A stretch of DNA of 39,591 bases from Gammaproteobacteria bacterium (GCA_903970465.1 CAJCIO010000137.1:1-39591); one strand, 5' to 3'; shown: positions 16,496 through 24,645, numbered from the stretch's first letter. The notes: generated from the sequence alone by a model not told the origin. Numbers and translations are program-made.

Positions 16496-18187
16496 TCAGG
16501 TCAGGGCGACGTCAACGTGGCTTGAAGAGGCGCCCTGAGGCTTGCGCTGGACTTCGACGATTTTCCCGGCACTCATCCGCAGTAATCGGTCGGCGACATC
16601 GAAGTAGCGGTCGTCGTGTGAAATGACGATCAGGGTCTTGCCTTGCGCGCGCAGCTCGGGCAGCAATTCGGTGTAGAAAATGCGCCGGAACTCGGGGTCC
16701 TGATCGGCAGCCCATTCGTCGAACACCAGTACCGGACGCTTCTCGAGCCAGGCCTGAACGAGTGCCAGCCGCTTGCGCTGGCCGGTGGACAGATCGGTGG
16801 TGGAGTAGCTGTGGTCGTTCAGCGAAACCTTGTGGGCGATTTCCAGGCGTTCCAGATAACGGTTGGCCTCGGCAGGGATTTCGGCGCTGTCCTTGAGCAG
16901 GTCCTCGAACAGGAAGTAGTCGGCGAAAATAGTCGTGAACAGTTGGCGGTAGTCGTCGCGATTGCTGTCGTCGACGGGTTTGCCATCGATCAGGACCTGG
17001 CCGCTTTGCGGCACATAGAGGCCCAGCAGCAGTTTGATCATGCTGGTTTTGCCGCAGCCGTTTTCGCCGGCGATGAACAGGATCTCGCCACGCTCGATGG
17101 TCAGGTTTACCGGGCCGACACCGAAGCCGGTGCTGCCGTCTTCGGTGGGGTAGTGATAGCTCAGGTCACGCAGTTCGATCTGCTGTATGTCCAGCGCCTT
17201 TCGCTCATCGTCGCGCAACAGCAGGTTGGGTTCGGGAGAAGAAAAGCGAATCGACAGCTCGGCAATGCGCCGGAAGGCGACCTGCGCGCGACTCACGATA
17301 GGCAGGTTGCCGACCAGATGTTCGAGCGGGCCTTTCATGTACAGCAGCACCAGGATGAAACCGCTGAGAGTGGCTTTGTCGGTGCTGGGCCAGATCGATT
17401 CGTAGGCCAGGGCCAGGCCGATGACGATGAAGAACAGCGTTGAACCAAAGCCTTTGGCGACGACGAACAGGTTGATCGAACGCACCTGGATATCGCAGAT
17501 CCGCTCGACGGTGCCTTGCAGGCGCTCGTTGTAGTGCTGAAAGCGGCGCGGGCGGCTCATGCGCAGTTCCTTGGCGCCTTCGGCCAGGGCACGGTAGTGC
17601 TTTTGCAGTTCGTCTTCTTCTTCCCGGGCCTGGAAAAATCCGCGAATACCGCGGCTGCGTACCAGAAACTGGATGGCGCTACCGATGATGATGGCCACTG
17701 CGGTGGTGAGGAACATCGGCAGCGACAAGACCGCCAGGTAGCCCAGGCAACTCAGGCAAACCGTCAACGACACCGCCAGGGGGGCGAACGCGAACACGAA
17801 ATCGCTGATGGTGTCGATGTCGTGGGTCAGCACCGGAATCAGGCGATGACTGCGATAGCGCTCGATCTGCTCGATAGGGGCCGAGATGATCTTGCTGCCC
17901 AGCTCTTTGCGCAACCTGGCAATGGAGTGCTGACCGACGTAGTTGGTGCCGATGTCAGAAATGATCGACCCCACCAGCGCCAGTACGCAGAGGCCGGCGA
18001 ATCCTGCCAGCAAGCCTGACTGCAGGCCACCCTCGGCATTGAGGCTGTGGTTGATGGTTGCCAGCAGCGCGGTAATGGCGGCACCGCCGACGATCCCGAG
18101 GACAGTCGCTATCAGCAACTGTGGCCAGAACGGCCGCAGTAGCTTGAAAAGCTCGCCGAGAGTGCTTTGTGGAGGAGTTTGCATCAT
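16496..18187 (-). CDS. Cyclic-peptide/siderophore ABC exporter, PvdE/SyrD family
   Basis: Fused membrane and ATPase exporter of 563 residues. The N-terminal half has hydrophobic segments typical of an ABC type I exporter (roughly 20-310). The C-terminal half has Walker A GENGCGKTS, the signature LSTGQRKRLALVQAWLEKRP and Walker B VLVFDEWAADQDP. The LSTGQ form and overall sequence match the SyrD/PvdE group, which moves non-ribosomal peptides or pyoverdine precursor across the inner membrane. The first of two tandem ATG codons (18187) is chosen because AGGA lies about 5-6 bases upstream. It is divergent from the hydroxylase gene and 105 bases ahead of the receptor. No periplasmic maturation enzymes or outer-membrane efflux partner are seen here. 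Confidence 0.93.
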   Translation of the reverse strand: MMQTPPQSTLGELFKLLRPFWPQLLIATVLGIVGGAAITALLATINHSLNAEGGLQSGLLAGFAGLCVLALVGSIISDIGTNYVGQHSIARLRKELGSKIISAPIEQIERYRSHRLIPVLTHDIDTISDFVFAFAPLAVSLTVCLSCLGYLAVLSLPMFLTTAVAIIIGSAIQFLVRSRGIRGFFQAREEEDELQKHYRALAEGAKELRMSRPRRFQHYNERLQGTVERICDIQVRSINLFVVAKGFGSTLFFIVIGLALAYESIWPSTDKATLSGFILVLLYMKGPLEHLVGNLPIVSRAQVAFRRIAELSIRFSSPEPNLLLRDDERKALDIQQIELRDLSYHYPTEDGSTGFGVGPVNLTIERGEILFIAGENGCGKTSMIKLLLGLYVPQSGQVLIDGKPVDDSNRDDYRQLFTTIFADYFLFEDLLKDSAEIPAEANRYLERLEIAHKVSLNDHSYSTTDLSTGQRKRLALVQAWLEKRPVLVFDEWAADQDPEFRRIFYTELLPELRAQGKTLIVISHDDRYFDVADRLLRMSAGKIVEVQRKPQGASSSHVDVALT

Positions 18188-18265
18188 TTTTTCCTAGGCT
18201 CTGCGGCCACCGTCGGCACGCCGGAATTCAAGGGCTGATCGGCGCTTTGGCCCCGAGAAGCGAAA

Positions 18266-18284
18266 GCCAATCCGAATCATTTTT
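18266..18284 (-). promoter_or_regulatory. Weak Fur-box-like site upstream of exporter
   Basis: On the minus strand AAAAATGATTCGGATTGGC matches the 19-base Fur consensus at 11 positions by my count. It lies about 80 bases before the exporter start. The match is marginal. Confidence 0.3.
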
Positions 18285-18406
18285 ACTAAGACGAACGAGC
18301 GCAGGAAAATTTAGAAGAAATTGCATAATGGCTATTCGCCCTTTGCGGGCCGGGTTTTTCAAGAGGGCATGGCTCGCGCGGTGTTCTGTTGCCGAGTCGG
18401 GATGAC

Positions 18407-18425
18407 GAGAATGAGAAACGTTACT
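18407..18425 (+). promoter_or_regulatory. Candidate Fur box upstream of ornithine hydroxylase
   Basis: GAGAATGAGAAACGTTACT matches the consensus GATAATGATAATCATTATC at 13 of 19 positions by my count. It lies about 195 bases before the hydroxylase start and touches the sigma-like element that follows. Iron-dependent repression of this operon is the expected behaviour for such genes. Confidence 0.5.
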
Positions 18426-18448
18426 AAAGTTTTCATGGGCGCCCTCGT
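18424..18448 (+). promoter_or_regulatory. Iron-starvation (PvdS-like) promoter candidate
   Basis: CTAAAG at 18424-18429, then a 16-base gap, then CGT at 18446-18448. The PvdS-type iron-starvation box is TAAAT, 16-17 bases, CGT; this differs at one base (G for T). Transcription from here would leave a leader of roughly 165 bases before the hydroxylase. The motif is short and can occur by chance. Confidence 0.35.
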
Positions 18449-18620
18449 CACTACTGGCGAATGCACATTTGAAAGCGCTTCTTCTTCTGGCGCGATGCGC
18501 AGGCGTTGGAAAAGGCAGGCTGCGCCGTGAAGGCGGAGTAACGCCGCCCTCAGGGTGAGGGGAGATTCATTCCGGCCCGCGTCGTGCTCCACCGTTACTG
18601 TGAAACAGGACACCGGCATC

Positions 18621-19955
18621 ATGACTCAGTTGATCTCACCGACTTACGACGTGCTTGGCATCGGCTTTGGTCCATCCAATCTGGCGTTGGCGATTGCCCT
18701 GCAGGAGCAGGCTCAACAGCAGGGCCGCCACTACCAGGCGCTGTTCCTCGACAAGCAACAGGACTATCGCTGGCATGGCAACACGCTGGTGACGCAGAGC
18801 GAGCTGCAGATTTCCTACCTCAAGGATCTGGTGACCTTGCGTAATCCGACCAGTCCTTTCAGTTTCGTCAACTACCTGCACCAGCATGATCGGCTGATCG
18901 ACTTCATCAACCTGGGCACGCTGTATCCCTGCCGGATGGAATACAACGACTACCTGCGCTGGGTCGCCCGGCAATTCTGCGGGCAGTGTGCCTATGGCGA
19001 AGAAGTGTCACGCGTCGAACCCGTGCAAGGCGCCAACGGCATAGAGCTGCTCAAGGTGCTTTCCACCGATGTGCGCGGTCAGGAGCGGTTCCGCCTGGCG
19101 CGCTCCGTTGTCGTCAGTACCGGTGGTACGCCTCGTATTCCGGCGGCCTTCGCGCATCTGCGTGACGACACGCGGGTATTCCATCACTCGCGCTATCTGG
19201 AAAGCGTCGCCAAGCAGCCATGCCTGAAAAATCCCTCGATGCGCATTGCCGTCATTGGCGGAGGGCAGAGTGCGGCCGAGGCATTCATCGATCTGAACGA
19301 CAGCTACCCGACGGCGCAGGTCGACATGATTTTGCGTGCTGCGGTGCTCAAACCTGCCGATGACAGCCCTTTCGTCAATGAAATCTTCGCGCCGAGCTAC
19401 ACCGACCTGGTGTTCAACGAGCCACAGGCCGAGCGTGAAAAGCTGATTCAGGAATACCACAACACCAACTATTCGGTGGTGGACCTCAATCTGATCGAGT
19501 CGATCTACTCGATTTTCTACCGGCAGAAAGTTGCCAATCAGCAGCGCCATGCGTTTCTTTGCCGGCGTACTGTCGAGGCCGCCGTCGCCGACAGCCGGGG
19601 TATCGAACTGACCCTGCGCGACAGTGCAACCGGGGCGACCGAGCAGCGCCGTTATGATGCGGTCATTCTGGCCACCGGGTATCAGCGCAGCTCGCATCGC
19701 GAATTGCTCGCGCCGCTCGCGGACTACCTCGGCGATTACGAGGTGGGCCGCGATTACCGTTTGCACACCGATCCGCGGCTGCGCGCGGGCATCTATATGC
19801 AGGGCTTCAGCCAGGACAGTCATGGACTGAGTGACACGCTCTTGTCTGTCCTGCCGATGCGCGCAGCAGAAATCGCCACGTCTATTTTCGATCTGCCTCA
19901 GGGTGGCAAGAGCCTCAACCGCGATGCCGAAAGCCTCGCGGCACAAAGTGCCTGA
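18621..19955 (+). CDS. pvdA: L-ornithine N5-monooxygenase, PvdA-like
   Basis: FAD- and NADPH-dependent cytoplasmic hydroxylase that converts L-ornithine to N5-hydroxyornithine, the first step to a hydroxamate. Its 444 residues compare with about 443 for P. aeruginosa PvdA, and many stretches agree with that protein as I remember it (YRWHGNTLV, ELQIS, NPTSP, PCRME, DDSPFVNE, YHNTNYSVVD, SHGLSDTLLS). The FAD motif is GIGFGPSNLALA, the NADPH motif GGGQSAAEAF, and the C-terminal motif ATGYQ. I use ATG 18621, giving MTQLISPTYDVLGIG, rather than an upstream in-frame start that would add an unrelated 22-residue tail; AGGAC lies upstream. It heads a + strand set with the acyltransferase and reductase. 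A lysine N6-hydroxylase is less likely given the PvdA similarity. If this genome also has a pyoverdine cluster, this may be a second pvdA paralogue. Confidence 0.93.
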   Translation: MTQLISPTYDVLGIGFGPSNLALAIALQEQAQQQGRHYQALFLDKQQDYRWHGNTLVTQSELQISYLKDLVTLRNPTSPFSFVNYLHQHDRLIDFINLGTLYPCRMEYNDYLRWVARQFCGQCAYGEEVSRVEPVQGANGIELLKVLSTDVRGQERFRLARSVVVSTGGTPRIPAAFAHLRDDTRVFHHSRYLESVAKQPCLKNPSMRIAVIGGGQSAAEAFIDLNDSYPTAQVDMILRAAVLKPADDSPFVNEIFAPSYTDLVFNEPQAEREKLIQEYHNTNYSVVDLNLIESIYSIFYRQKVANQQRHAFLCRRTVEAAVADSRGIELTLRDSATGATEQRRYDAVILATGYQRSSHRELLAPLADYLGDYEVGRDYRLHTDPRLRAGIYMQGFSQDSHGLSDTLLSVLPMRAAEIATSIFDLPQGGKSLNRDAESLAAQSA

Positions 19956-19983
19956 TCGACCCTGATCACGGAGTAAATCCGTT

Positions 19984-20014
19984 GCGCCCCTGAACGTCTT
20001 ACGATCAGGGGCGC
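19984..20014 (+). terminator. Hairpin after the hydroxylase gene
   Basis: GCGCCCCTGA (19984-19993) pairs with TCAGGGGCGC (20005-20014) around an 11-base loop, followed by TGTCTTT and, further on, TTTTTT at about 20029. It could attenuate read-through from the hydroxylase into the acyltransferase gene. Confidence 0.55.
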
Positions 20015-20053
20015 TGTCTTTGAATGCGTTTTTTCTGCCGAGGTGGTTCTGTC

Positions 20054-21067
20054 ATGTCCCGCAACGCTACCCAAGGAACCTTGTTCCTGCCCGATGGGCG
20101 CCGACTGCACGCCGATGCCGGCGAGCGATTCCTCACGTTGCTGGTCGACGATCAATCACTGCTTCAAGTAGCGCGTGATGGCGATGTCTGGCAGGTGCCG
20201 CACGACTTGGCTGCGCCACAGCTGGAGTTCGCGCTTTGGGCGTTGGCCTACTGGAGTCTTGCCAGTGACCCCGACTGCCAGCGACTGTCGCTGCGCTTGA
20301 GTGCTGAACACCCCTCAGCAGCACTGTTGCAGAAGGGCTTGCTCAATGGTGCGCCGGACAGCGGTGAGGTTCAGATCGAGCGTGCGGCGTTCTGGCAGCT
20401 CGCCGAGCCCTGGTTGAAAGCACCGAGCGCCGGCGGCTATCCGCAGTTGCCGCGCATGAGCAATGGTCGTCGGCATCCCTTGCGTGCGCCGAAACCCAAG
20501 GGGGAGGTCTACCGTCGTTTCGACGCGCGCCTGGGCAGCTGGATTTCGCTGCGCACATTGGATATCGACAACGATCTGCAGCACTTTCATCGCTGGCAGA
20601 ATCATCCGCGCGTCCTGGAATTCTGGCAGGAAGACGGAAGCCTGGAGCAACATCGCGAGTATCTGCAAAAGCTCGGCGCCGACCCGCACAGCCTGACGCT
20701 GATCGGCTGTTTTGATGGTCAGCCGTTCGCTTATTACGAAGCCTACTGGGCCAAGGAGGACCGAATAGCGCCGTTCTACGAAGTGCATGACTATGACCGT
20801 GGCATTCATATGCTGGTGGGCGAAGACAGTCACCGCGGCCCGCATAAAGTGCAAAGCTGGCTCAACGCACTGGTGCATTATCTGTTGCTGGACGACCCAC
20901 GCACTCAGCGCATCGTGGCAGAACCCCGCGCCGATAACGCGCGCATGATCAACTACCTGCAAAGCCATGGTTTCTGGAAAGAGAAGGTCTTCGATTTTCC
21001 GCACAAACGCGCTGCCTTGATGGTGCAGAGCCGTGAAATGTTCTTTGAGCAATGCTCGCTATGTTGA
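20054..21067 (+). CDS. IucB/PvdYII-like GNAT N-acyltransferase for hydroxyornithine
   Basis: Predicted cytoplasmic acyltransferase of 337 residues. The N-terminal half is family-specific and less conserved; the C-terminal half (about 160-337) is a GNAT fold of the siderophore type (IucB, AlcB, RhbD-like), with WQNHPRVLEFWQE, PFAYYEAYWAKEDRI and a C-terminal VAEPRADNARMINYLQSHGF. This family acylates the hydroxylamine of hydroxylysine or hydroxyornithine. In type II P. aeruginosa pyoverdine, PvdYII acetylates hydroxyornithine. Acetyl-CoA is therefore the likely donor, giving N5-acetyl-N5-hydroxyornithine, but succinyl or another acyl group is possible. ATG 20054 is used because GAGGTGG lies about 7 bases upstream. 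It follows the hydroxylase after a hairpin and precedes the reductase. Confidence 0.88.
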   Translation: MSRNATQGTLFLPDGRRLHADAGERFLTLLVDDQSLLQVARDGDVWQVPHDLAAPQLEFALWALAYWSLASDPDCQRLSLRLSAEHPSAALLQKGLLNGAPDSGEVQIERAAFWQLAEPWLKAPSAGGYPQLPRMSNGRRHPLRAPKPKGEVYRRFDARLGSWISLRTLDIDNDLQHFHRWQNHPRVLEFWQEDGSLEQHREYLQKLGADPHSLTLIGCFDGQPFAYYEAYWAKEDRIAPFYEVHDYDRGIHMLVGEDSHRGPHKVQSWLNALVHYLLLDDPRTQRIVAEPRADNARMINYLQSHGFWKEKVFDFPHKRAALMVQSREMFFEQCSLC

Positions 21068-21122
21068 AAGCCAGCCACCGGACAGCCCGTTGCAGTGGCG
21101 GTGAATGGCGCGGGGGCAAAGG

Positions 21123-21878
21123 ATGATCGCTGCCCTTGCGCCGTTGTTTGCCGGACCGTTCGCCAGCTATCGTGATGTCCTGGTGACCCGTGATGATCCG
21201 CGACCCTCGATTGCCGCGCCACTGCTGTTGCAGCCCGACCATCTGGAACCGCTGTTGCAGCGTTTTTCGCCCGAGCACGCGGGGCAGGACCGTCGCGCGC
21301 TGGCGTCGCAGTGGTCCAAATACTATCTGGTCAAGCTGATCCCGCCGGTGGTCGCTGCCGCGTTGGTATTAGGCCGGCGTCTGCCACTGGACTTCGCTGA
21401 AGTCGAGGTGGTGCTCGACGCACAAGGCTTGCCCGAAGCCTTCAAGTTGACCGGGGACGGCGAGGTGTTCAGTCGCCCGCCCAGCGATCCGTTCCAGCGC
21501 TTCACGGACTTGATCGACAGTCATTTACAGCCGTTCGTGCTCGGCCTGGCCAAGGAGGTGAAGATTTCGCCCAAGGTGCTGTGGAGCAATGCGGGCAACT
21601 ACTTCGAGTGGTTCATGGGCGAACTGGCGCGCGCGCCGTTGCCTGCGCATCTGCTGGCTGACGGCGAGGTCCTGCTGAAAACGGAGCGGCGTGCGGACGG
21701 TACCCGCAACCCACTGTTCTTGCCGATCCGCTATCAACCCGTCTCCTGTGACCTTCGTGCGGACGGGCGCTGGCGCCAACGCAGAGTCTGCTGCATCCGC
21801 TATCGCCTGGACACGCTGGCACATTGTGATAACTGTCCTTTGATCGACGAGCCACCCCCCGAAATGATCACGCTCTGA
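21123..21878 (+). CDS. fhuF: FhuF-like siderophore-iron reductase ([2Fe-2S])
   Basis: Predicted cytoplasmic ferric-siderophore reductase of 251 residues. Near the C-terminus the motif CC-x10-C-x2-C (VCCIRYRLDTLAHCDNC) is the unusual [2Fe-2S] ligand pattern of E. coli FhuF. Upstream, WSKYYLVKLIPPVVAAAL and LWSNAGNYFEWF match the FhuF family layout. It would reduce Fe(III) in the imported hydroxamate and so release iron. Start 21123 gives the family-like MIAALAPLFAGPFASY; an in-frame ATG at 21105 adds six residues and cannot be excluded. It converges on the fhuC-like gene 43 bases downstream. The symbol is by family resemblance. Confidence 0.88.
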   Translation: MIAALAPLFAGPFASYRDVLVTRDDPRPSIAAPLLLQPDHLEPLLQRFSPEHAGQDRRALASQWSKYYLVKLIPPVVAAALVLGRRLPLDFAEVEVVLDAQGLPEAFKLTGDGEVFSRPPSDPFQRFTDLIDSHLQPFVLGLAKEVKISPKVLWSNAGNYFEWFMGELARAPLPAHLLADGEVLLKTERRADGTRNPLFLPIRYQPVSCDLRADGRWRQRRVCCIRYRLDTLAHCDNCPLIDEPPPEMITL

Positions 21879-21921
21879 GGCGTGGCGCAGGTGCCGTGTC
21901 GATCACCGGCACCTGGGTGGT

Positions 21922-22689
21922 TCAGCTCAGGTAGCAGATCGGTGAGCCGTCGGCGGGGTTGGGCAGCACGCCCATTGGGATGCCGTAGATGTCTTGCAGG
22001 ATTTCGCTGCGCATCAGTTCGCCTGGGTTGCCTTGGGCCAGCAACCGTCCGCCGTGCAGAGCCAGCAAATGATCGCAATAGCGGGCTGCCATATTGACGT
22101 CATGGAGGACGACCAACACGCCAAGGTCGAGTTCGCGGCTGAGGGTTCTGACCCTGCCGAGCACTTCGACCTGATGGGCGATGTCCAGTGCAGAGGTTGG
22201 CTCGTCGAGTAGCAGGAATCGGCTGTTCTGCGCCAGCAGCATGGCCAGCCAGACCCGTTGCCGCTCGCCACCGGAGAGTTGATCGACCATGCGCTGGGCG
22301 AAGGGGGCGGTATCGGTCAGCTCCATCGCGCGATCGATGTGCATGTTGTCTTCGCGAGTCACGCGCCCCAGTGCGCCATGCCAGGGGTAACGGCCAAACG
22401 CTACCAACTCGCGCACGGTCAAACTGTCCGTCTGTGGCAATTGCTGGGGCAGGTAGGCGACCTGGCGCGCGAAATCGCGATTGCTCCAGCTGCTCAGGGG
22501 TTTGCCATCGAGACTGATCATGCCGGAGGAAGGCTGCAACTGACGCGCGAGCATTTTGAGCAGCGTCGATTTACCGGAGCCGTTGTGACCGATCAGACCG
22601 ATCATCTGGCCATGGGGCAGTTGCATGCTGACGGGTTGCAGCAGGGTGCGTTCGGTGACGGTGAGGCTGACGTTTTCCAGATCGAACAT
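21922..22689 (-). CDS. fhuC: FhuC-type ferric-siderophore ABC transporter ATPase
   Basis: ATP-binding subunit of 255 residues for a ferric-siderophore importer. Walker A is GHNGSGKST, the signature LSGGERQRVWLAMLLAQ, Walker B RFLLLDEPTSALD and the switch His is in VLHDVN. Length and sequence match FhuC/FepC. It is the only such ATPase in the window and most likely powers the FhuB-like permease encoded 9 kb away. In E. coli fhuC sits beside fhuD and fhuB, so here it has been separated and has its own promoter. ATG 22689 is preceded by a GGGTGA ribosome site. The gene converges on fhuF and is divergent from the histidine kinase. Confidence 0.93.
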   Translation of the reverse strand: MFDLENVSLTVTERTLLQPVSMQLPHGQMIGLIGHNGSGKSTLLKMLARQLQPSSGMISLDGKPLSSWSNRDFARQVAYLPQQLPQTDSLTVRELVAFGRYPWHGALGRVTREDNMHIDRAMELTDTAPFAQRMVDQLSGGERQRVWLAMLLAQNSRFLLLDEPTSALDIAHQVEVLGRVRTLSRELDLGVLVVLHDVNMAARYCDHLLALHGGRLLAQGNPGELMRSEILQDIYGIPMGVLPNPADGSPICYLS

Positions 22690-22728
22690 TGAGTCACCCT
22701 GGGGCCGATGGAATCGCGGGGGTGTGGA

Positions 22729-22757
22729 GTATAGGGTTTAATACTAATGAGAATCAA
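22729..22757 (-). promoter_or_regulatory. Sigma70 promoter of fhuC
   Basis: On the minus strand TTGATT (22752-22757) is followed after 17 bases by TATACT (22729-22734): four of six and five of six matches to -35 and -10. The -10 lies about 40 bases before the fhuC start. A Fur-box-like site covers the -35. Confidence 0.65.
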
Positions 22758-22761
22758 TGTT
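22743..22761 (-). promoter_or_regulatory. Candidate Fur box over the fhuC promoter
   Basis: Read on the + strand ACTAATGAGAATCAATGTT matches the 19-base Fur consensus at 13 positions by my count, including an unbroken TAATGA and AATCA. It covers the -35 of the fhuC promoter, the classic position for iron-dependent repression. Confidence 0.6.
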
Positions 22762-22911
22762 GAAAAAGGCCGTGGAATCGGTGCAGGTCTGGATTGTGCT
22801 TACGTGATCAGCGCGCTTTCAGGCTAATATGTTTTGGCTTTATATATTGTTTACGAACGCCCGGTCAGCCGGCGGCGTAAACCAGCGGTTTAGCAGTTGA
22901 CGGGATCGGCC

Positions 22912-24645
22912 ATGACGAACAACGATTCGACGGATACTCCCCCTGCGGAGCCCCAATCCAGAGCCGAAAAGATCGTAGAGTTTCGTCGACAGAAAACCTT
23001 GCTGAAGACTGGCGCGCTTCAGGATGCGATTTTCAACAGCGCTTACTTCTCCAGTATCGCGACCGACGAAAAGGGCGTTATCCAGATTTTCAACGTGGGT
23101 GCCGAACGGATGCTCGGTTATCAGGCCGTGGATGTGGTCAACTTGATTACCCCGGCGGATATATCCGACCCCAAAGAACTGATCACGCGCGCAGCCGCCC
23201 TCAGCCTGGAACTTGATACACCGATCACGCCGGGCTTCGAGGCCCTGGTATTCAAGGCGTCCCGAGGGATCGAGGACATTTATGAGTTGACCTATATCCG
23301 CAAGGACGGCAGCCGTCTCTCGGCAATGGTGTCTGTCACCTCGTTGCGCGACAGCGCCGAAACCATCATCGGCTATCTGCTGATCGGTACCGATAACACG
23401 GCGCGCAAACAGGAAGAGGCGACTCAGGCCTTGCTCGACCAACGCCTGCGAGACCAGCAGTTTTATACCCGCTCGCTGATCGAGTCGAACATCGATGCGC
23501 TGATGATGACGGATTCGCAGGGCATCATTTCCGATGTCAACAAACAGATGATGGCGCTGACCGGGCGTACGCGGGACGAACTGATTGGCGCGCCGTGCAA
23601 GAATTTCTTTACTGATCCGGCGCGAGCGGAGGCGGCCATCAAGCGGGTGCTCAGTGAACACAAAGTCAGTGATTACGAACTCACCGTCAGGGCTTACAAC
23701 GGTGATGAAACAGTTGTTTCCTATAACGCGGCGACCTTCCATGACCGTGATCGCAAGTTACAGGGCGTGTTTGCCGCTGCACGCGATGTCACCGAGCGCA
23801 AGCGCTTTGAGCGCACCCTGGAAGAAAAGAACGTCGAGCTGGAACATGCCAGCCGTATGAAGTCCGAGTTCCTCGCTACGATGTCCCACGAATTGCGCAC
23901 GCCGCTCAATGCGGTGATCGGTTTTTCCGAGGCGCTCAAGGATGGGATGGCGGGTGACATGACCGATACCCAGCGTGAATACATCACGGATATTTTTAAC
24001 AGTGGTCAGCATTTGTTGTCGTTGATCAATGACATCCTGGACCTGTCCAAAGTCGAAGCCGGGATGATGGAACTCGAGTTGGAGCCTGTCGAACTGGAAG
24101 GGCTGTTGAGCAACAGCTTGCTTATCGTCCGGGAGAAGGCGGCACTGCAACGCATCCAGTTGAAACTGGTGACGGAGTCCGACGTCGGGGTTATCGACCT
24201 CGACTTGCGCAAGACCAAACAGATTGTTTACAACTTGCTGGCCAATGCCGTGAAATTCAGCCAGCCGGACGGTTCTGTAGTGTTGTCGGTACGTAAGGTC
24301 GCGCGCGATCAAGTCTGCATCATTGACGGTGACTGGCCAATCTACGGTTTTGACCTGCCCGACAGCAACTATTGGCAGTTTCTGGAATTAAGTGTCAGCG
24401 ACACCGGCATTGGCATCGCCAAGGACAGCATGAACAAGTTGTTCAAGGCGTTCAGTCAAATCGACAGTAGTTTGGCGCGAAAATTTGAAGGGACTGGCCT
24501 GGGTCTGGCGATGGTCAAGCAATTGACCGAGTTGCACGGTGGCAGCGTTGCCGTGGCAAGCCTTGAAGGCGCCGGCTCTCGTTTTGTGGTGTGGTTGCCC
24601 ATTCGCAATGCAAGTGCTGTGGAGGCGCCGTGGCCGAAATCCTGA
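22912..24645 (+). CDS. Soluble PAS-PAS sensor histidine kinase
   Basis: Cytoplasmic sensor kinase of 577 residues with no membrane segment. Two PAS domains (about 30-155 and 165-285) are each followed by the PAC-like ends GTDNTARKQEE and ARDVTERKR. A short coiled coil leads to HisKA with His326 in MSHELRTPLNAVIGF. The ATPase domain has LLANAVKFSQPDGS, VSDTGIGIAKD, FKAFSQIDSS and GTGLGLAMVKQL. ATG 22912 is used; an upstream in-frame TTG at 22897 adds five residues. The next gene, a lone receiver, overlaps its 3' end by 16 bases, and a receiver-GGDEF-EAL protein follows, so it probably phosphorylates one or both. The signal sensed by the PAS domains is unknown. The upstream region is AT-rich and shared with fhuC. 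Confidence 0.93.
   Translation: MTNNDSTDTPPAEPQSRAEKIVEFRRQKTLLKTGALQDAIFNSAYFSSIATDEKGVIQIFNVGAERMLGYQAVDVVNLITPADISDPKELITRAAALSLELDTPITPGFEALVFKASRGIEDIYELTYIRKDGSRLSAMVSVTSLRDSAETIIGYLLIGTDNTARKQEEATQALLDQRLRDQQFYTRSLIESNIDALMMTDSQGIISDVNKQMMALTGRTRDELIGAPCKNFFTDPARAEAAIKRVLSEHKVSDYELTVRAYNGDETVVSYNAATFHDRDRKLQGVFAAARDVTERKRFERTLEEKNVELEHASRMKSEFLATMSHELRTPLNAVIGFSEALKDGMAGDMTDTQREYITDIFNSGQHLLSLINDILDLSKVEAGMMELELEPVELEGLLSNSLLIVREKAALQRIQLKLVTESDVGVIDLDLRKTKQIVYNLLANAVKFSQPDGSVVLSVRKVARDQVCIIDGDWPIYGFDLPDSNYWQFLELSVSDTGIGIAKDSMNKLFKAFSQIDSSLARKFEGTGLGLAMVKQLTELHGGSVAVASLEGAGSRFVVWLPIRNASAVEAPWPKS

Larger units (their letters stand above)
18188..18620. promoter_or_regulatory. Divergent intergenic region, exporter versus hydroxylase
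   Basis: A 433-base region with no convincing gene; short frames here have neither a good ribosome site nor recognisable product. It holds a Fur-box-like site toward each divergent gene and an iron-starvation-sigma-like element before the hydroxylase. It is the likely main control region for hydroxylase-acyltransferase-reductase on one side and exporter-receptor-uptake on the other. Confidence 0.6.

Noticed and set aside
18321..18530. 69-codon frame in the gap before the hydroxylase
   Set aside because: No ribosome site, no recognisable sequence, and it spans the candidate Fur box and sigma element, so a control region is the simpler reading.
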